From Actinotignum sanguinis (GTDB taxonomy: Bacteria > Actinomycetota > Actinomycetes > Actinomycetales > Actinomycetaceae), in assembly GCF_003957255.1 (NCBI RefSeq), contig NZ_QDIE01000015.1:1-50694 (forward strand): a stretch of 50,694 nt of DNA. The letters run 5' to 3'. Shown piece by piece: positions 7,931-17,559 of the stretch. Under the pieces are notes generated by a model that made no database searches, was not told where the DNA came from, and saw nothing but the letters and a program-made list of their open reading frames with translations. Within the stretch, counting starts at the first letter, position 1; each line of letters starts with the position of its first letter. The translations under genes and the position numbers were made by a program.

Positions 7931-9493
7931 ATGGAGCTCTTTGTCCCGGGCGCCCCCGAGCGCCTCGCCACCACGTTACGTCAAGATCTCACAGGTTATA
8001 CCACCGCGCATATCTCTCCCCTGCTCGGTCCCGAGGCTACCGCCGCCATGCGCCGTGAACAGCGCGTGTGCGCACTTCTCGCATGTGAAAAAGTGTGTCA
8101 CCAGGGTGCTACGCCGCATACCGAAGCGGAAATCCTGGCCTGCCAAGTCCGCCTCCTTATTCTCGGGGATACCTTGAGCGCGGAGGAACTCGAGGGTGCC
8201 TTTCCCGCCACTTTCGGTGACCGGGTAACGCGCGATGCGCTGCTCGCGGTCAGCAACGCGGGATATCGAGCCCGTTTCCAAGTGGTTCCCGTTCCGCTAG
8301 ACATTACTCGGAAGGGCACCCGCCGGATCACCCGCACCGAGGTGCTCATCGCCTCCGATTTTGGGGAACTAGCCGGCCGAGTCCCCGGAGCCCACCACGT
8401 TATGCCGGTGGGTGGGGCCACCCGCACTCTCGCAAATATCGTCACCTATACCGGGGGCCGGGTTCTAGATGTGGGAACCGGATGCGGAATCCATGCCATT
8501 AGCGCCGCGCTGCAAGGCTGCGAGGTGGTCGCCACCGATATTTCTGCGCGAGCTTTGCAATTCGCCGCCCTAAATATCGCGCTCGCGGCCGTGCGGGTCG
8601 AGTTGCTCCAGGGTTCCCTTTTCGATCCGGTGGAGGGGCGTTTCGACACCATCGTGTCCAATCCGCCTTTTGTTATCACCCCCGCTGCCGTCCGGCAGAA
8701 AGTCGATTTCGAGTACCGCGATGGTGGATTCGGTGGGGATACACTCCTGTCCGAACTCATCTCCGCACTTCCCGCCCACCTCACAGATACCGGCACTGCC
8801 TATATTTTGGGGAATTGGGAAGTGGAAGATGGCTGTTCCTGGGATACTCACCCGCAGGTGTGGGCCCGGGTGGCGGGCCTCGATGCCTGGTTCATTGCGC
8901 GCGATGAAGTCGATCCAGCCCACTATGTAGAGATGTGGCTCCGCGATGGTGGCCTGCGCCCGCGCGATACCGGATACGAGGATGCCTACCGCACCTGGCT
9001 CGATGATTTTGCCGCGCGGGGGATACGCGCGATCAGCCTGGGTTACGGGATCTTGTCACGCCCGGCTGCCGCTCGCGAACCCATGATCCGCACCGAGGAA
9101 ATACCGGGCCGCCCCCAGGGTGATATCCGCCAGCATATTCAGCGGGTCTGGAAGAACCGGCACCTGGTGGCCGCCTCCGATGAGGACTTAGCACAGCGCA
9201 CCCTGACTCGAACCGAGGTGATCGAACACCGTTTTTACGATCCGGGGGCGGCAGATCCGCTGCGCATTGTTCTCGCCCACACGGGTGGATTCCAGCAGAC
9301 CCTCCCGGCCGATTCCCAAGTTGCGGCCTTCGTGGGCGCCTGCGATGGCGAGTTGAGCGTGGGTGCCCTATGCCAGGCGATTGCGCGTATTTACGGAGAG
9401 GAGAGCGCGTCGGTCCAAGCCCGTCTCCTTGAGACGGTGCGCGAGCTGATCGCCACCGGGCTATTGACCGAGGGAACGGGAACCGAGATCTAG
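7931..9493 (+). CDS. Class I SAM-dependent methyltransferase (HemK/N5-glutamine MTase-like, DUF7059 type)
   Basis: Probable S-adenosylmethionine-dependent methyltransferase of 520 aa. An N-terminal helical domain (residues 1-~150, MELFVPGAPERLATTLRQDL onward) precedes a Rossmann methyltransferase fold. Motif I is VLDVGTGCGIHAI (~177-189), an acidic VVATDIS follows, and the NPPF tetrad (VSNPPFVITP, ~244-253) is the active-site signature of enzymes that methylate amides or exocyclic amines (HemK, RsmC-like). A C-terminal domain of ~200 residues may bind substrate. The substrate is not known to me. The start at 7931 is chosen because family homology begins there and TACTGT (7919-7924) lies exactly 6 nt upstream, the spacing of a leaderless start. 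An in-frame ATG at 7763 has a good ribosome site but a repeat-like coding stretch. The frame stays open far upstream only as a shadow of the helicase. Confidence 0.8.
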   Translation: MELFVPGAPERLATTLRQDLTGYTTAHISPLLGPEATAAMRREQRVCALLACEKVCHQGATPHTEAEILACQVRLLILGDTLSAEELEGAFPATFGDRVTRDALLAVSNAGYRARFQVVPVPLDITRKGTRRITRTEVLIASDFGELAGRVPGAHHVMPVGGATRTLANIVTYTGGRVLDVGTGCGIHAISAALQGCEVVATDISARALQFAALNIALAAVRVELLQGSLFDPVEGRFDTIVSNPPFVITPAAVRQKVDFEYRDGGFGGDTLLSELISALPAHLTDTGTAYILGNWEVEDGCSWDTHPQVWARVAGLDAWFIARDEVDPAHYVEMWLRDGGLRPRDTGYEDAYRTWLDDFAARGIRAISLGYGILSRPAAAREPMIRTEEIPGRPQGDIRQHIQRVWKNRHLVAASDEDLAQRTLTRTEVIEHRFYDPGAADPLRIVLAHTGGFQQTLPADSQVAAFVGACDGELSVGALCQAIARIYGEESASVQARLLETVRELIATGLLTEGTGTEI

Positions 9494-9622
9494 GAGATAG
9501 GTTGAGAGCTCCCGTGACGAGCATCGGTTTTCGGCGCGGGCGTGCTACCGTGTGACAACAGGGCACAAAATATGTGTCGGAGGCGTGGTCTGGTCACGCC
9601 GTGAGTAGTGAGGGATGCAGTT

Positions 9623-12349
9623 GTGACGAAGCTGGTTATCGTGGAGTCTCCCGCCAAGGCGCGCACGATCGGCAGGTACCTGGGTGAAGATTTCGAGGTG
9701 CTGGCGTCCGTAGGGCACATTCGAGACCTGCCGCAGCCCTCGGAATTACCCGACAATATGAAGAAGGGCCCCTACGGGCGCTTCGCTGTTGATGTGGACG
9801 GTGATTTCTCGCCCTACTACGTTATTTCTGCCGGGAAGAATAAAACGGTTGCCGAGCTGAAGAAAGCTTTGAAGAACGCCGATGAACTCTTCCTGGCAAC
9901 CGATGAGGACCGCGAGGGAGAAGCGATCGCCTGGCATCTCTACGAGGTGCTCAAGCCGAAAGTTCCCACCTCGCGCATGGTCTTCCATGAAATCACTCCC
10001 GAAGCGATCTCCCGTGCCCTGGAAACACCCCGCGCGCTCGATACCCAGTTGGTAGACGCCCAGGAATCGCGCCGTATCCTTGACCGCCTGGTCGGTTACG
10101 AAGTTTCGCCCCTGCTGTGGCGCAAGGTCGCCGCGGGGCTTTCCGCAGGTCGCGTCCAATCGGCCACCACTCGCCTTGTTGTGCAACGCGAACGCGAACG
10201 CATGGCTTTCGTTTCCGCATCGTATTGGGATGTGACCGCCACCTTTGGTTCCGCCGAACAATTCGAGGCAGCCCTCCATTCCCTCGACGGTGCGCGTATT
10301 GCGTCCGGTAAAGATTTTGGCGACGACGGCGCACTATCCGCCAAGGCGACCAAGGAAGGTGTACGGGCCCTCAACGCCGAGCTGGCTGGCCAGCTGGCAG
10401 AAACACTCGAAGGCGCGCGGGGTACGGTACGCACCCGCGAGGAAAAGCCGTATCGCCGTCGCCCTGCCGCACCTTTCACCACCTCGACTTTGCAGCAGGA
10501 AGCCGGGCGTAAACTACGCCTATCTTCGCGTCAAACAATGCGTATCGCCCAGTCGCTCTACGAATCGGGCTATATCACCTATATGCGTACCGATTCCACG
10601 AACCTGTCCGCGCAGGCAATCAGCGCGGCCCGTAGCCAAATCAAGGAATTGTACGGGCAGGCCAGCTTGCCGGAAAAGCCGCGTTTCTACGGTAAGAAGG
10701 CGAAGGGCGCGCAAGAAGCACACGAAGCTATCCGCCCGGCCGGCGATCATTTCCGCACTCCGCAGATGGTGGCCGGTGAACTCTCGGGGGCGGATTTTCG
10801 ACTTTATGAACTTATTTGGAAACGTACCGTTGCGTCCCAGATGGAAGACGCGCGCGGGCAGACGGTCTCTCTGAAAATTGATGTGCCGGTCGGCGGTGCG
10901 GCCGGAGCGCACACCGCCACTTTCTCCGCGTCTGGCACGGTGATTACGTTCCCGGGGTTCCTTGCCGCGTACGAAGAAGGCCGGGATGCCAATCGTTACG
11001 AAGCCACGGATGCGGCCCGGCTCCCGGACGTGAAAGAAGGGGAGGAACTGCCGGTGAGCGCCCCGCAGGCCACCGGCCACGAAACTCTCCCTCCGCCGCG
11101 GTACACCGAAGCATCGCTGGTGAAGAAGATGGAAGAACTGGGTATCGGGCGTCCCTCAACCTACGCTTCCACGATTTCCACCATTACTGATCGCGGGTAC
11201 GTGGAGCATCGCGGTCAGGCGCTTGTTCCTACCTGGACGGCTTTCTCCGTGGTGCGTCTCCTGGAAGAAAATCTCCCCGACCTGGTGGATTACGATTTCA
11301 CCGCCCAGATGGAAACCGACCTCGACCGGATTGCGGAGGGCAGCGGGGATCGGGTGACCTACCTGTCGAAATTCTGGCGCGGAGATGGCGATAAGCCGGG
11401 CCTGGAAGGCCGGGTGGAATCCCTTGGCGATATCGATGCGCGTGCTATTAACTCCACCCCCATCGGGGAGGGCATCACCCTGCGCAATGGAAAATACGGG
11501 CCTTATCTGGAAGTGGAAGGCTCCGATAAGCGCGCCTCGGTGCCGGCAGGCATGGCACCCGATGAAATGACGGTGGAGGCCGCCCACGACATCCTGGAGA
11601 AAGCATCCTCCGATGGACGTGAACTGGGCGAGGATCCCGAAACCGGGCGCCGCGTCGTCGTAAAATCCGGGCGTTTCGGGCCGTACGTGACTGAAATTAT
11701 TCGCGAGGGTGAAGTCGCGCTTACCCCCACCGGGAAAATCTCCAAAAAAGCACCTAAGCCGCGCACGGCGTCGCTTTTGAAATCTATGCAACCGGAAACT
11801 GTTACGCTCGAAGATGCCCTGCGTTTGCTGCATCTGCCGCGCGTGATTGGGCAGGGCGAAGACGGGGTGGATATCACTGCAACGAACGGGCGGTACGGTC
11901 CGTATATCACCCACGGGAAAGATACCCGCTCGCTGGAAACCGAGGAGCAGATTTTCACGATTACTCTGGAGGAAGCGCAGGCTTTGCTGGCCCAGCCCAA
12001 GCGGCGCCGCGGGCAGGCAGCAGCTAAGCCCCCGCTTAAGGAACTGGGAACCGATCCGGTGAGCGAAGCTCCGGTGGTGCTCAAGGAGGGGCGCTTCGGG
12101 CCCTACGTGACCGATGGGAAAACGAATGCCTCGCTGCGCAAGGGCGATGATGTAGAGAACATTACTCCCGAGCGTGCCTACGAGTTGCTCGCAGATCGGC
12201 GCGCGAAGGGCCCGGTGAAACGGCGTACAACGGCGAAGAAGAGCACGGCTAAGGCCCCCGCCGCGAAGAAAACGACGGCGAAGAAGAGCACGGCGAAAAA
12301 GTCCAGCTCGAAAAATTCCGCTTCCGGATCGACCACCGAGAAGGCATAA
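9623..12349 (+). CDS. topA: DNA topoisomerase I
   Basis: Type IA topoisomerase (908 aa from the GTG at 9623) that relaxes negative supercoils. It has the Toprim start KLVIVESPAKARTIGRYL, the acidic DEDREGEAIAWHL (residues ~93-105), and the catalytic-tyrosine motif GYITYMRTDST with the tyrosine near residue 319. The C-terminus replaces zinc fingers with several repeats of the form GRFGPY / NGRYGPYI, as in mycobacterial TopA, and ends in a lysine/serine/alanine tail that mirrors the basic tails of actinobacterial enzymes. An in-frame GTG at 9608 is an alternative start. 9623 is preferred because the conserved sequence begins one residue later and AGGG lies 8 nt upstream. tmk begins at the next base after its stop. 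Confidence 0.97.
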   Translation: MTKLVIVESPAKARTIGRYLGEDFEVLASVGHIRDLPQPSELPDNMKKGPYGRFAVDVDGDFSPYYVISAGKNKTVAELKKALKNADELFLATDEDREGEAIAWHLYEVLKPKVPTSRMVFHEITPEAISRALETPRALDTQLVDAQESRRILDRLVGYEVSPLLWRKVAAGLSAGRVQSATTRLVVQRERERMAFVSASYWDVTATFGSAEQFEAALHSLDGARIASGKDFGDDGALSAKATKEGVRALNAELAGQLAETLEGARGTVRTREEKPYRRRPAAPFTTSTLQQEAGRKLRLSSRQTMRIAQSLYESGYITYMRTDSTNLSAQAISAARSQIKELYGQASLPEKPRFYGKKAKGAQEAHEAIRPAGDHFRTPQMVAGELSGADFRLYELIWKRTVASQMEDARGQTVSLKIDVPVGGAAGAHTATFSASGTVITFPGFLAAYEEGRDANRYEATDAARLPDVKEGEELPVSAPQATGHETLPPPRYTEASLVKKMEELGIGRPSTYASTISTITDRGYVEHRGQALVPTWTAFSVVRLLEENLPDLVDYDFTAQMETDLDRIAEGSGDRVTYLSKFWRGDGDKPGLEGRVESLGDIDARAINSTPIGEGITLRNGKYGPYLEVEGSDKRASVPAGMAPDEMTVEAAHDILEKASSDGRELGEDPETGRRVVVKSGRFGPYVTEIIREGEVALTPTGKISKKAPKPRTASLLKSMQPETVTLEDALRLLHLPRVIGQGEDGVDITATNGRYGPYITHGKDTRSLETEEQIFTITLEEAQALLAQPKRRRGQAAAKPPLKELGTDPVSEAPVVLKEGRFGPYVTDGKTNASLRKGDDVENITPERAYELLADRRAKGPVKRRTTAKKSTAKAPAAKKTTAKKSTAKKSSSKNSASGSTTEKA

Positions 12350-13024
12350 ATGCGCGGGGTGTTCATTACCTTTGAAGGTGGGGATGGAGCTGGGAAAACA
12401 ACCCAGTTGCAGCTGCTTGCCGCGGCGCTCTCCAAGCGGGGGTATACCGTTGTGCAAACCCGGGAGCCCGGGGGAACCATGCTCGGCACCCAGATTCGGG
12501 AGCTGCTCCTGCACGGGGGCGCGGTCAGCCCGCGCGCCGAAGCCCTTCTTTATGCCGCGGATCGCGCCCAGCACGTCGCATCTGTTATTCGCCCAGGCCT
12601 GGAGGCTGGGGCGGTGGTGCTCTCGGATCGCTATATTGATTCCTCCCTGGCCTACCAGGGTGGGGCGCGTGAGCTCGGCGCGGGCATCCGGGCGATGTCC
12701 GAGTGGGCTACCGAAGAACTCTGGCCGGACCTCACCGTGCTCCTCGATATCCCGGAAAACGAAGGTTTAGCGCGGGCGGACGACGGCCAGTATGACCGCA
12801 TCGAGGCGGAAGGCCGCGAGTTCCACCGGGCGGTTCGTGAGAATTTCCTCGCGCTCGCGGAGGCTAATCCGGAGCGCTACCTGGTGCTCAATGCGCGCGA
12901 GACTGTTGCTGATCTTGCCGCGCAGATTATTGCGCGGGTGGAAACTCTGCTGGCAGGTCTGGAAGGTCGGGAACATCTGGCTGATTGCGGTGCGTGTCAG
13001 CCGGCCGCGGGAGAATCCTCATGA
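12350..13024 (+). CDS. tmk: Thymidylate kinase
   Basis: dTMP kinase (224 aa), making dTDP for DNA synthesis. P-loop FEGGDGAGKTTQLQLL sits at residues 5-20. The dTMP-binding DRYIDSSLAYQGG lies near residues 92-104 and a LID region follows (ARADDGQYDRIEAEGREFH). It starts immediately after the topA stop with no spacer and overlaps holB by four bases (ATGA). These three genes form one DNA-replication operon. The C-terminal ~15 residues (EHLADCGACQPAAGESS) go beyond the usual end of the family and look unstructured. Confidence 0.96.
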   Translation: MRGVFITFEGGDGAGKTTQLQLLAAALSKRGYTVVQTREPGGTMLGTQIRELLLHGGAVSPRAEALLYAADRAQHVASVIRPGLEAGAVVLSDRYIDSSLAYQGGARELGAGIRAMSEWATEELWPDLTVLLDIPENEGLARADDGQYDRIEAEGREFHRAVRENFLALAEANPERYLVLNARETVADLAAQIIARVETLLAGLEGREHLADCGACQPAAGESS

Positions 13025-14415
13025 GCGTTTTCGATGCGCTTATTGGCCAGCGTCCGGTTGCCGAGCTCTTGCAACGGGCGGCCTGGGCCTCGCGGATCAG
13101 TGACCCGCAGCTGCCCGGTCCGGTAGTCGCCGCGGCCGATGCGAGCGGCGCAGCCAATTCGACCGCTGCTACCGATGCGAGCGGCGCTACCGATGCGACG
13201 AGCGCGGCGGATGCGGATACGGCTGCGGGTTTAACTACGGCACCGGATGTTAGTACGACGACGGATATCAGCAGCGCGGCGATGGCCCAAGCATGGTTGG
13301 TTACCGGGCCGCCCGGATCGGGGCGGTCGGTTGCGGCGCTGGCCTTCGCGGCTGCCGTGCAATGCACGGGTGCGGTGCCCGGCTGCGGGCACTGCCACGC
13401 CTGTACCACCACGCTGGGCGGTACCCATCCTGATGTGATCCGAATGGACCCGCGCTCGGTGACGATCTCGGTGGAAGAAACCCGGTCGCTGGTGGCCTCT
13501 TCCTATACGTTCCCCTCGGTGGGCCGGCGGCGCATCATCATTATTGAAGACGCGGACCGTATGCTGGAGCGCACCACGAATGTGCTTCTCAAAGCAATTG
13601 AGGAACCCCCGCGCGATACCGTGTGGATTCTTATTACCGCTTCGCCCGAGGACATGCTTCCCACGATTCGCTCCCGGTGCCGCCACGTGGCCCTCCAGGT
13701 TCCTAGCGTGGAGGCGGTTGCCCAGCTCCTGGCCGGAGAATTCGGGGTTGATGAACGCACGGCTCGCGCAACTGCACGCATTGCCCAATGCCATATTGGC
13801 CGTGCGCGTGCCTTACTACGGGACCCGCAGGTTGCGGCAGAGCGCGCGGCGTTGCTGCGGGAAACTCTCGATTTGGGTGGAACATCAGATGCGGTGCTCG
13901 CCGCTCAGCATCTCCTCGAGCACTACCCGGCCAGCGTGGGTGCGGCGTCGAAATCCGCAGGTTCTAGCACCGCGTCGAAAAAAGGGGCGAAGGTGGAAAC
14001 TGAACCCGATACCGAGCTTGCGGAATTCCGGGCGAGTATTGGGTTGGGGGAGCGGGATAGCGGTTCGGCGTCGCAACGTGCCCAGATCCGCGCTTTTGAG
14101 GAACAGCGAAAAAAGCGGGCGGTGCGGGAGGATCGTGACTATCTGGACCGGGCCATGCTCGATGTGCTGGCGCTCTATCGTGATGTGCTAGCGGTGCAGG
14201 TCGATGCCGGCGTCGACCTCATTAATGCCGATTTCGAAACACAGATCATCGCGGCTGCGGCTGCCTCCACCCCGGAACTCTCGGTGGCGCGGATGGACGC
14301 GGTGGCGCGGGCGCGGCGGCGCCTGGCCGCGAACGTTGCTCCGCAGCTTGCCCTCGAAGCGATGTTTATCGAGCTCGCTTCGCCGTTGCTAGCGCAACCA
14401 TCTCAAACAAACTAG
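13021..14415 (+). CDS. holB: DNA polymerase III subunit delta'
   Basis: Clamp-loader subunit delta' (464 aa from the ATG at 13021, overlapping the tmk stop). AAA+ features: GPPGSGRSV in the P-loop position, with arginine where ATP-binding subunits have lysine (delta' does not need to bind ATP), a zinc module with four cysteines (CTGAVPGCGHCHAC), the IIIIEDADRM box, and the SRC arginine-finger motif in TIRSRCRHVAL. An unusual Ala/Thr/Ser/Asp-rich insertion of about 50 residues lies at ~35-86, between the first helix (DALIGQRPVAELLQRAAWA) and the P-loop strand. It is encoded by degenerate repeats of GATGCGAGCGGC. A Ser/Lys-rich linker near residues 305-330 separates the collar domain. Confidence 0.92.
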   Translation: MSVFDALIGQRPVAELLQRAAWASRISDPQLPGPVVAAADASGAANSTAATDASGATDATSAADADTAAGLTTAPDVSTTTDISSAAMAQAWLVTGPPGSGRSVAALAFAAAVQCTGAVPGCGHCHACTTTLGGTHPDVIRMDPRSVTISVEETRSLVASSYTFPSVGRRRIIIIEDADRMLERTTNVLLKAIEEPPRDTVWILITASPEDMLPTIRSRCRHVALQVPSVEAVAQLLAGEFGVDERTARATARIAQCHIGRARALLRDPQVAAERAALLRETLDLGGTSDAVLAAQHLLEHYPASVGAASKSAGSSTASKKGAKVETEPDTELAEFRASIGLGERDSGSASQRAQIRAFEEQRKKRAVREDRDYLDRAMLDVLALYRDVLAVQVDAGVDLINADFETQIIAAAAASTPELSVARMDAVARARRRLAANVAPQLALEAMFIELASPLLAQPSQTN

Positions 14416-14474
14416 CGGGCCGGCAGCAACCTTTCCTCATCTTCCTGTGAGAAGTCGGTTCTGTACCGGCCCGC
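14415..14474. terminator. Candidate bidirectional terminator between holB and the dehydrogenase gene
   Basis: Perfect 9-bp inverted repeat GCGGGCCGG (14415-14423) and CCGGCCCGC (14466-14474) with a 42-nt loop, between two convergent genes. It lacks a long T tract, so the role is inferred from position and symmetry. Confidence 0.4.
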
Positions 14475-14503
14475 CAGCTTGACGTTACCCTTATTTCATC
14501 GGG

Positions 14504-15577
14504 TTACTTCATTGAGACGAGGATTTTCACCTCGCCCGGGTTGCCCCGCAGGCGCTGGTAGCCATCCTCGACAATGCGATCAGCGGTGATCTTCGAGGTG
14601 ATGAGCGGCTCCAGGTTGACCTTGCCTTCCTGCACCAGCTTGATGGCCGGTTCGTGATCATCACAGTAGCCAATGCACGCGCTGATGGAGCGTTCGGGCA
14701 TCATAATGGCGCCCATAAGATCCAGCTCGAAGGGATGGACGTGCAGCGCCACCACTTCGAGGTGCCCGCCGGTGGTGAGCACACTGAGAAGCTGATCGGC
14801 CACCGCGGCAATGCCGGCGCAATCGAAAGCGAAGTCCGCGAGCACGCCGTCGGTAAATTCCTTCACCTTCTCCAGCAGATCCTCTTCCGCCGGGTTGACG
14901 ATAAGATCAGCAACCCCCACTTCCGTGAGCTTCGCGCGGCGAATTTCGGAGGGCTCGGAAACGATGGTTTTCACGCCGTAGGCCTTGAGCACCGCGGCGG
15001 TGAGCAGCCCGATAGGTCCGGCCCCGCCCACCACGGCAACCTTGCCTGCAGCCTTCCCGAAAGCGGCGCCAGCGTGCGCGACCGCGTGATGGCCAACGGA
15101 GAGCGGTTCAATAAGAGCGGCCTGGTCCAGCGGAATATCACCAACGTTATGAACCCAGCGTTCTTCCACTACGATCTTCTCAGCCAGGCCACCGCCGCGC
15201 CCGGAAATTCCAATGAATCCCATCTTTTCGCAGAGGTTGTACATGCCCTTCTTACAGGCCGGGCATTCCCCGCACACCATAAAGGGTTCCACGGCAACGC
15301 GATCCCCGGCCTTCACCTTGGTCACACCCGCGCCGACTTCATCGACCACACCGGAAAATTCGTGACCGAAAACCACCGGGAGGGTTTCCCCGGAAAGGGG
15401 GTGCGGTTCATCGGCCGAGGGAGCCGGTGGCATGACTCCATCAAAATACAGATGCAGATCAGAGCCGCAAATACCGTTGTATGCCAGGGAAATCTTCACG
15501 GTTCCCGGCTGGAGTGCAGGTTCAGGAATATCCTCAAGCCGGACATCTTCCTTGCCGTAGTAGCGAATAGCCTTCAT
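14504..15577 (-). CDS. Zinc-dependent 2,3-butanediol / sorbitol-type alcohol dehydrogenase
   Basis: Medium-chain dehydrogenase (357 aa) closest in layout to (R,R)-butanediol or L-threonine/sorbitol dehydrogenases, NAD(P)-dependent oxidation of a secondary alcohol. Catalytic zinc ligands are the Cys of GICGSDLH (~residue 36) and the His-Glu of GHEFSGVVDE. The structural-zinc loop CGECPACKKGMYNLC has all four cysteines. The cofactor fold is VAVVGGAGPIGLL. The start at 15577 (MKAIRYYGKEDVRLEDIPEP) is chosen because AAAGGAGGAAG lies just upstream. An ATG 13 codons earlier encodes no family sequence. It stands alone between a convergent holB and a divergent peptidase gene. The exact substrate cannot be read from sequence. 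Confidence 0.9.
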   Translation of the reverse strand: MKAIRYYGKEDVRLEDIPEPALQPGTVKISLAYNGICGSDLHLYFDGVMPPAPSADEPHPLSGETLPVVFGHEFSGVVDEVGAGVTKVKAGDRVAVEPFMVCGECPACKKGMYNLCEKMGFIGISGRGGGLAEKIVVEERWVHNVGDIPLDQAALIEPLSVGHHAVAHAGAAFGKAAGKVAVVGGAGPIGLLTAAVLKAYGVKTIVSEPSEIRRAKLTEVGVADLIVNPAEEDLLEKVKEFTDGVLADFAFDCAGIAAVADQLLSVLTTGGHLEVVALHVHPFELDLMGAIMMPERSISACIGYCDDHEPAIKLVQEGKVNLEPLITSKITADRIVEDGYQRLRGNPGEVKILVSMK

Positions 15578-15877
15578 TCTTCCTCCTTTGTATGGGCACG
15601 CTTGCATAGCGCGCACGTGATACCCATCTACCTGCCGGGACGTTCCGGCACACCCCTTGCATCTGGGCCTTTCACGGCGGCGCCAGTGGACACCGTTCAG
15701 TGGCGTTGAAGATAAACGGCCGCGATACTCCGAAGGCGTGTAGTGAGCATCACATTCAGTGTGTCAGAGTGTGTGCACCCGCGCAATGCCTCGGACGCGA
15801 ATATGCAGTAATTGCACGGCTAGCGAAATTACCGCGGCCTCCTGCCTATTACCAGCTTGCTCCCGTACGCTAGACAC
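15578..15877. promoter_or_regulatory. Divergent intergenic region with leaderless promoter of the TAP-type peptidase
   Basis: Three hundred bases between divergent genes. TACGCT (15866-15871) lies exactly 6 nt before the GTG at 15878, the arrangement of a leaderless -10 element; no clear -35 was seen. A GT-rich stretch (TGTGTCAGAGTGTGTGCAC, about 15758-15777) could be a regulator site but has no convincing dyad. No small gene is visible. Confidence 0.45.
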
Positions 15878-17395
15878 GTGAAAAGAACTCTTGCTGCTCT
15901 CGGCGCCGTGCTGCTTTTAGTCTCCGGGTGTGCCAATAATGCCCTGGTGCGTGGCGGCACCCCCGATACCTCCACCGGTGCGCTGCCGGAGTATCCGGCG
16001 CAGCTCGCCCGGTTCTATGAGCAGCGGGTGGAGTGGACCTCCTGCGGTAAAGACCAATGCGCTCGCGTCCAGGTTCCCATGAATTATGAGGATCCGGAGG
16101 GGGCGACCATCGAATTATCGATGCGTAAACAAGAGGCGAGCGGTAGCGCCGTCGGCTCTATTTTTATTAATCCTGGCGGCCCGGGTGGTTCGGGTCTTGA
16201 TTTATTGCCCACGGCCTCGATTTCCCTGGGTGCGGATGTCGTCGAAAAATATAATGTCATTGGTTTTGATCCGCGCGGGGTGGGCGAGTCCACCCCGATT
16301 ACCTGTTTTACGGATGCGGAATTGCAGCAGCTCGTGGATACCACCTACCCGGATTCTGATCCGGAGGCGGATGCTAAGCAAGCTGCGGATGCGCAGCGGG
16401 TGGCGCAGCGCTGTAAGGAGAAAAACGGCGAATACCTCAAGTATGTTGATACCCGGTCGGCGGCGCGGGATTTGGATGTGCTGCGCCACCTGGTGGGGGA
16501 TCGTTCGCTCAACTACCTGGGCTACTCGTACGGCACGTTCCTCGGGGCGCAGTATGCGGATCTTTTCCCTGCTCAGGTAGGCCGCATGGTGCTCGACGGC
16601 GCCGTCGACACCACCCTGGGAACGGCCCGCCTCGCCACCGATCAAACGCGTGGTTTCGAAGAATCCGCGCGCCGTTTCGTGGAATGGTGTCAGCAGGAGC
16701 AGGGCTCGCGGTGCCCGTTGAAGGGGAGCGTGGATGAGGGCATCGCGCATATGCGCAGTATTATCGACGCCGCAATCGCCACTCCCATCCCCACCGGGAA
16801 CCCGAGTATGCCGCTCACGGGAGCTCAGGCCCTATCAGCATTTACCATTCCGTTCTACAGCAAGATGCTGTGGCCGGTGCTGATGGAGGGCATTTCCGAG
16901 TTTGATAAGCAGAATAAGGGCACGGTTCTCCAGCTCATCGCCCTAACCGGGCAGAGCCGCGATCCGGGCGACGGGCATTTCCTGGATAATTCCACGGAGG
17001 CGAATTGGGCTATTAATTGTGCGGATTATCGGCCCGCCACGGATGCGGAGCTTGAGGAAGCTTCGCGGGCCACGAAGGGCGGCCCGTTGCTTGGGGATGC
17101 TTACGCGGGTTCGGATCTGTGCCAGGTGTGGCCAACCCAGGTGAAAGACAATCCGGGGCCTTTCCGTGCGGCAGGTGCGGCGCCCATTATCGTGATCGGT
17201 ACGAAGTACGATCCGGCCACCCCGCAGGCATGGGCGAAGTCGCTCGCTGAGGATTTGGAATCCGGCGTGCTGGTGACCTGGGAAGGTGATGGGCATACCG
17301 CCTTCGGGACCGCGGGCCGGTGTATTGACGATCCGATTCGGCAGTTTTACCTCACCGGAACGGTTCCGGAAAATCTGAATTGCCCGGCGCGCTAG
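15878..17395 (+). CDS. Secreted alpha/beta hydrolase lipoprotein, tripeptidyl aminopeptidase (TAP/SlpD-E) family
   Basis: Exported peptidase-type hydrolase of 505 aa. A lipoprotein signal starts it (KRTLAALGAVLLLVSGCANN, lipobox VSGC, lipidated Cys about residue 18). The oxyanion region is FINPGGPGGSG, the nucleophile elbow GYSYGTFLG, and the acid and base are in IGTKYDPATP and GDGHTAFG. The last ~100 residues match the TAP-like C-terminal domain with paired cysteines (NCADYRPA, SDLCQVWP, GRCIDDP, ENLNCPAR). Family members cut tri- or dipeptides from peptide N-termini outside the cell. The start at the GTG at 15878 is supported by the signal peptide and by the -10 hexamer 6 nt upstream; seven upstream residues would displace the signal. 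Confidence 0.9.
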   Translation: MKRTLAALGAVLLLVSGCANNALVRGGTPDTSTGALPEYPAQLARFYEQRVEWTSCGKDQCARVQVPMNYEDPEGATIELSMRKQEASGSAVGSIFINPGGPGGSGLDLLPTASISLGADVVEKYNVIGFDPRGVGESTPITCFTDAELQQLVDTTYPDSDPEADAKQAADAQRVAQRCKEKNGEYLKYVDTRSAARDLDVLRHLVGDRSLNYLGYSYGTFLGAQYADLFPAQVGRMVLDGAVDTTLGTARLATDQTRGFEESARRFVEWCQQEQGSRCPLKGSVDEGIAHMRSIIDAAIATPIPTGNPSMPLTGAQALSAFTIPFYSKMLWPVLMEGISEFDKQNKGTVLQLIALTGQSRDPGDGHFLDNSTEANWAINCADYRPATDAELEEASRATKGGPLLGDAYAGSDLCQVWPTQVKDNPGPFRAAGAAPIIVIGTKYDPATPQAWAKSLAEDLESGVLVTWEGDGHTAFGTAGRCIDDPIRQFYLTGTVPENLNCPAR

Positions 17396-17525
17396 CGTGG
17401 TGATGATAGCCGGGGTAGGTGCGTAATATCGGCCTATCGTCCCAGGTCATCATGGAATTACTGCATATTTCACGATGTTACGGTGCCGTAGTGAAGTTGT
17501 ACACATAAATAGGGAACGCAATTCT

Positions 17526-17554
17526 TTGCTCCCTTAGCAGCGGGGCGTTATGCT
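17526..17554 (+). promoter_or_regulatory. Promoter of the candidate small RNA
   Basis: TTGCTC at 17526-17531 and TATGCT at 17549-17554 are separated by exactly 17 nt. Transcription would begin near 17560-17562. No start codon with a ribosome site follows; hairpins and a terminator do. Confidence 0.5.
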
Positions 17555-17559
17555 TGTAT

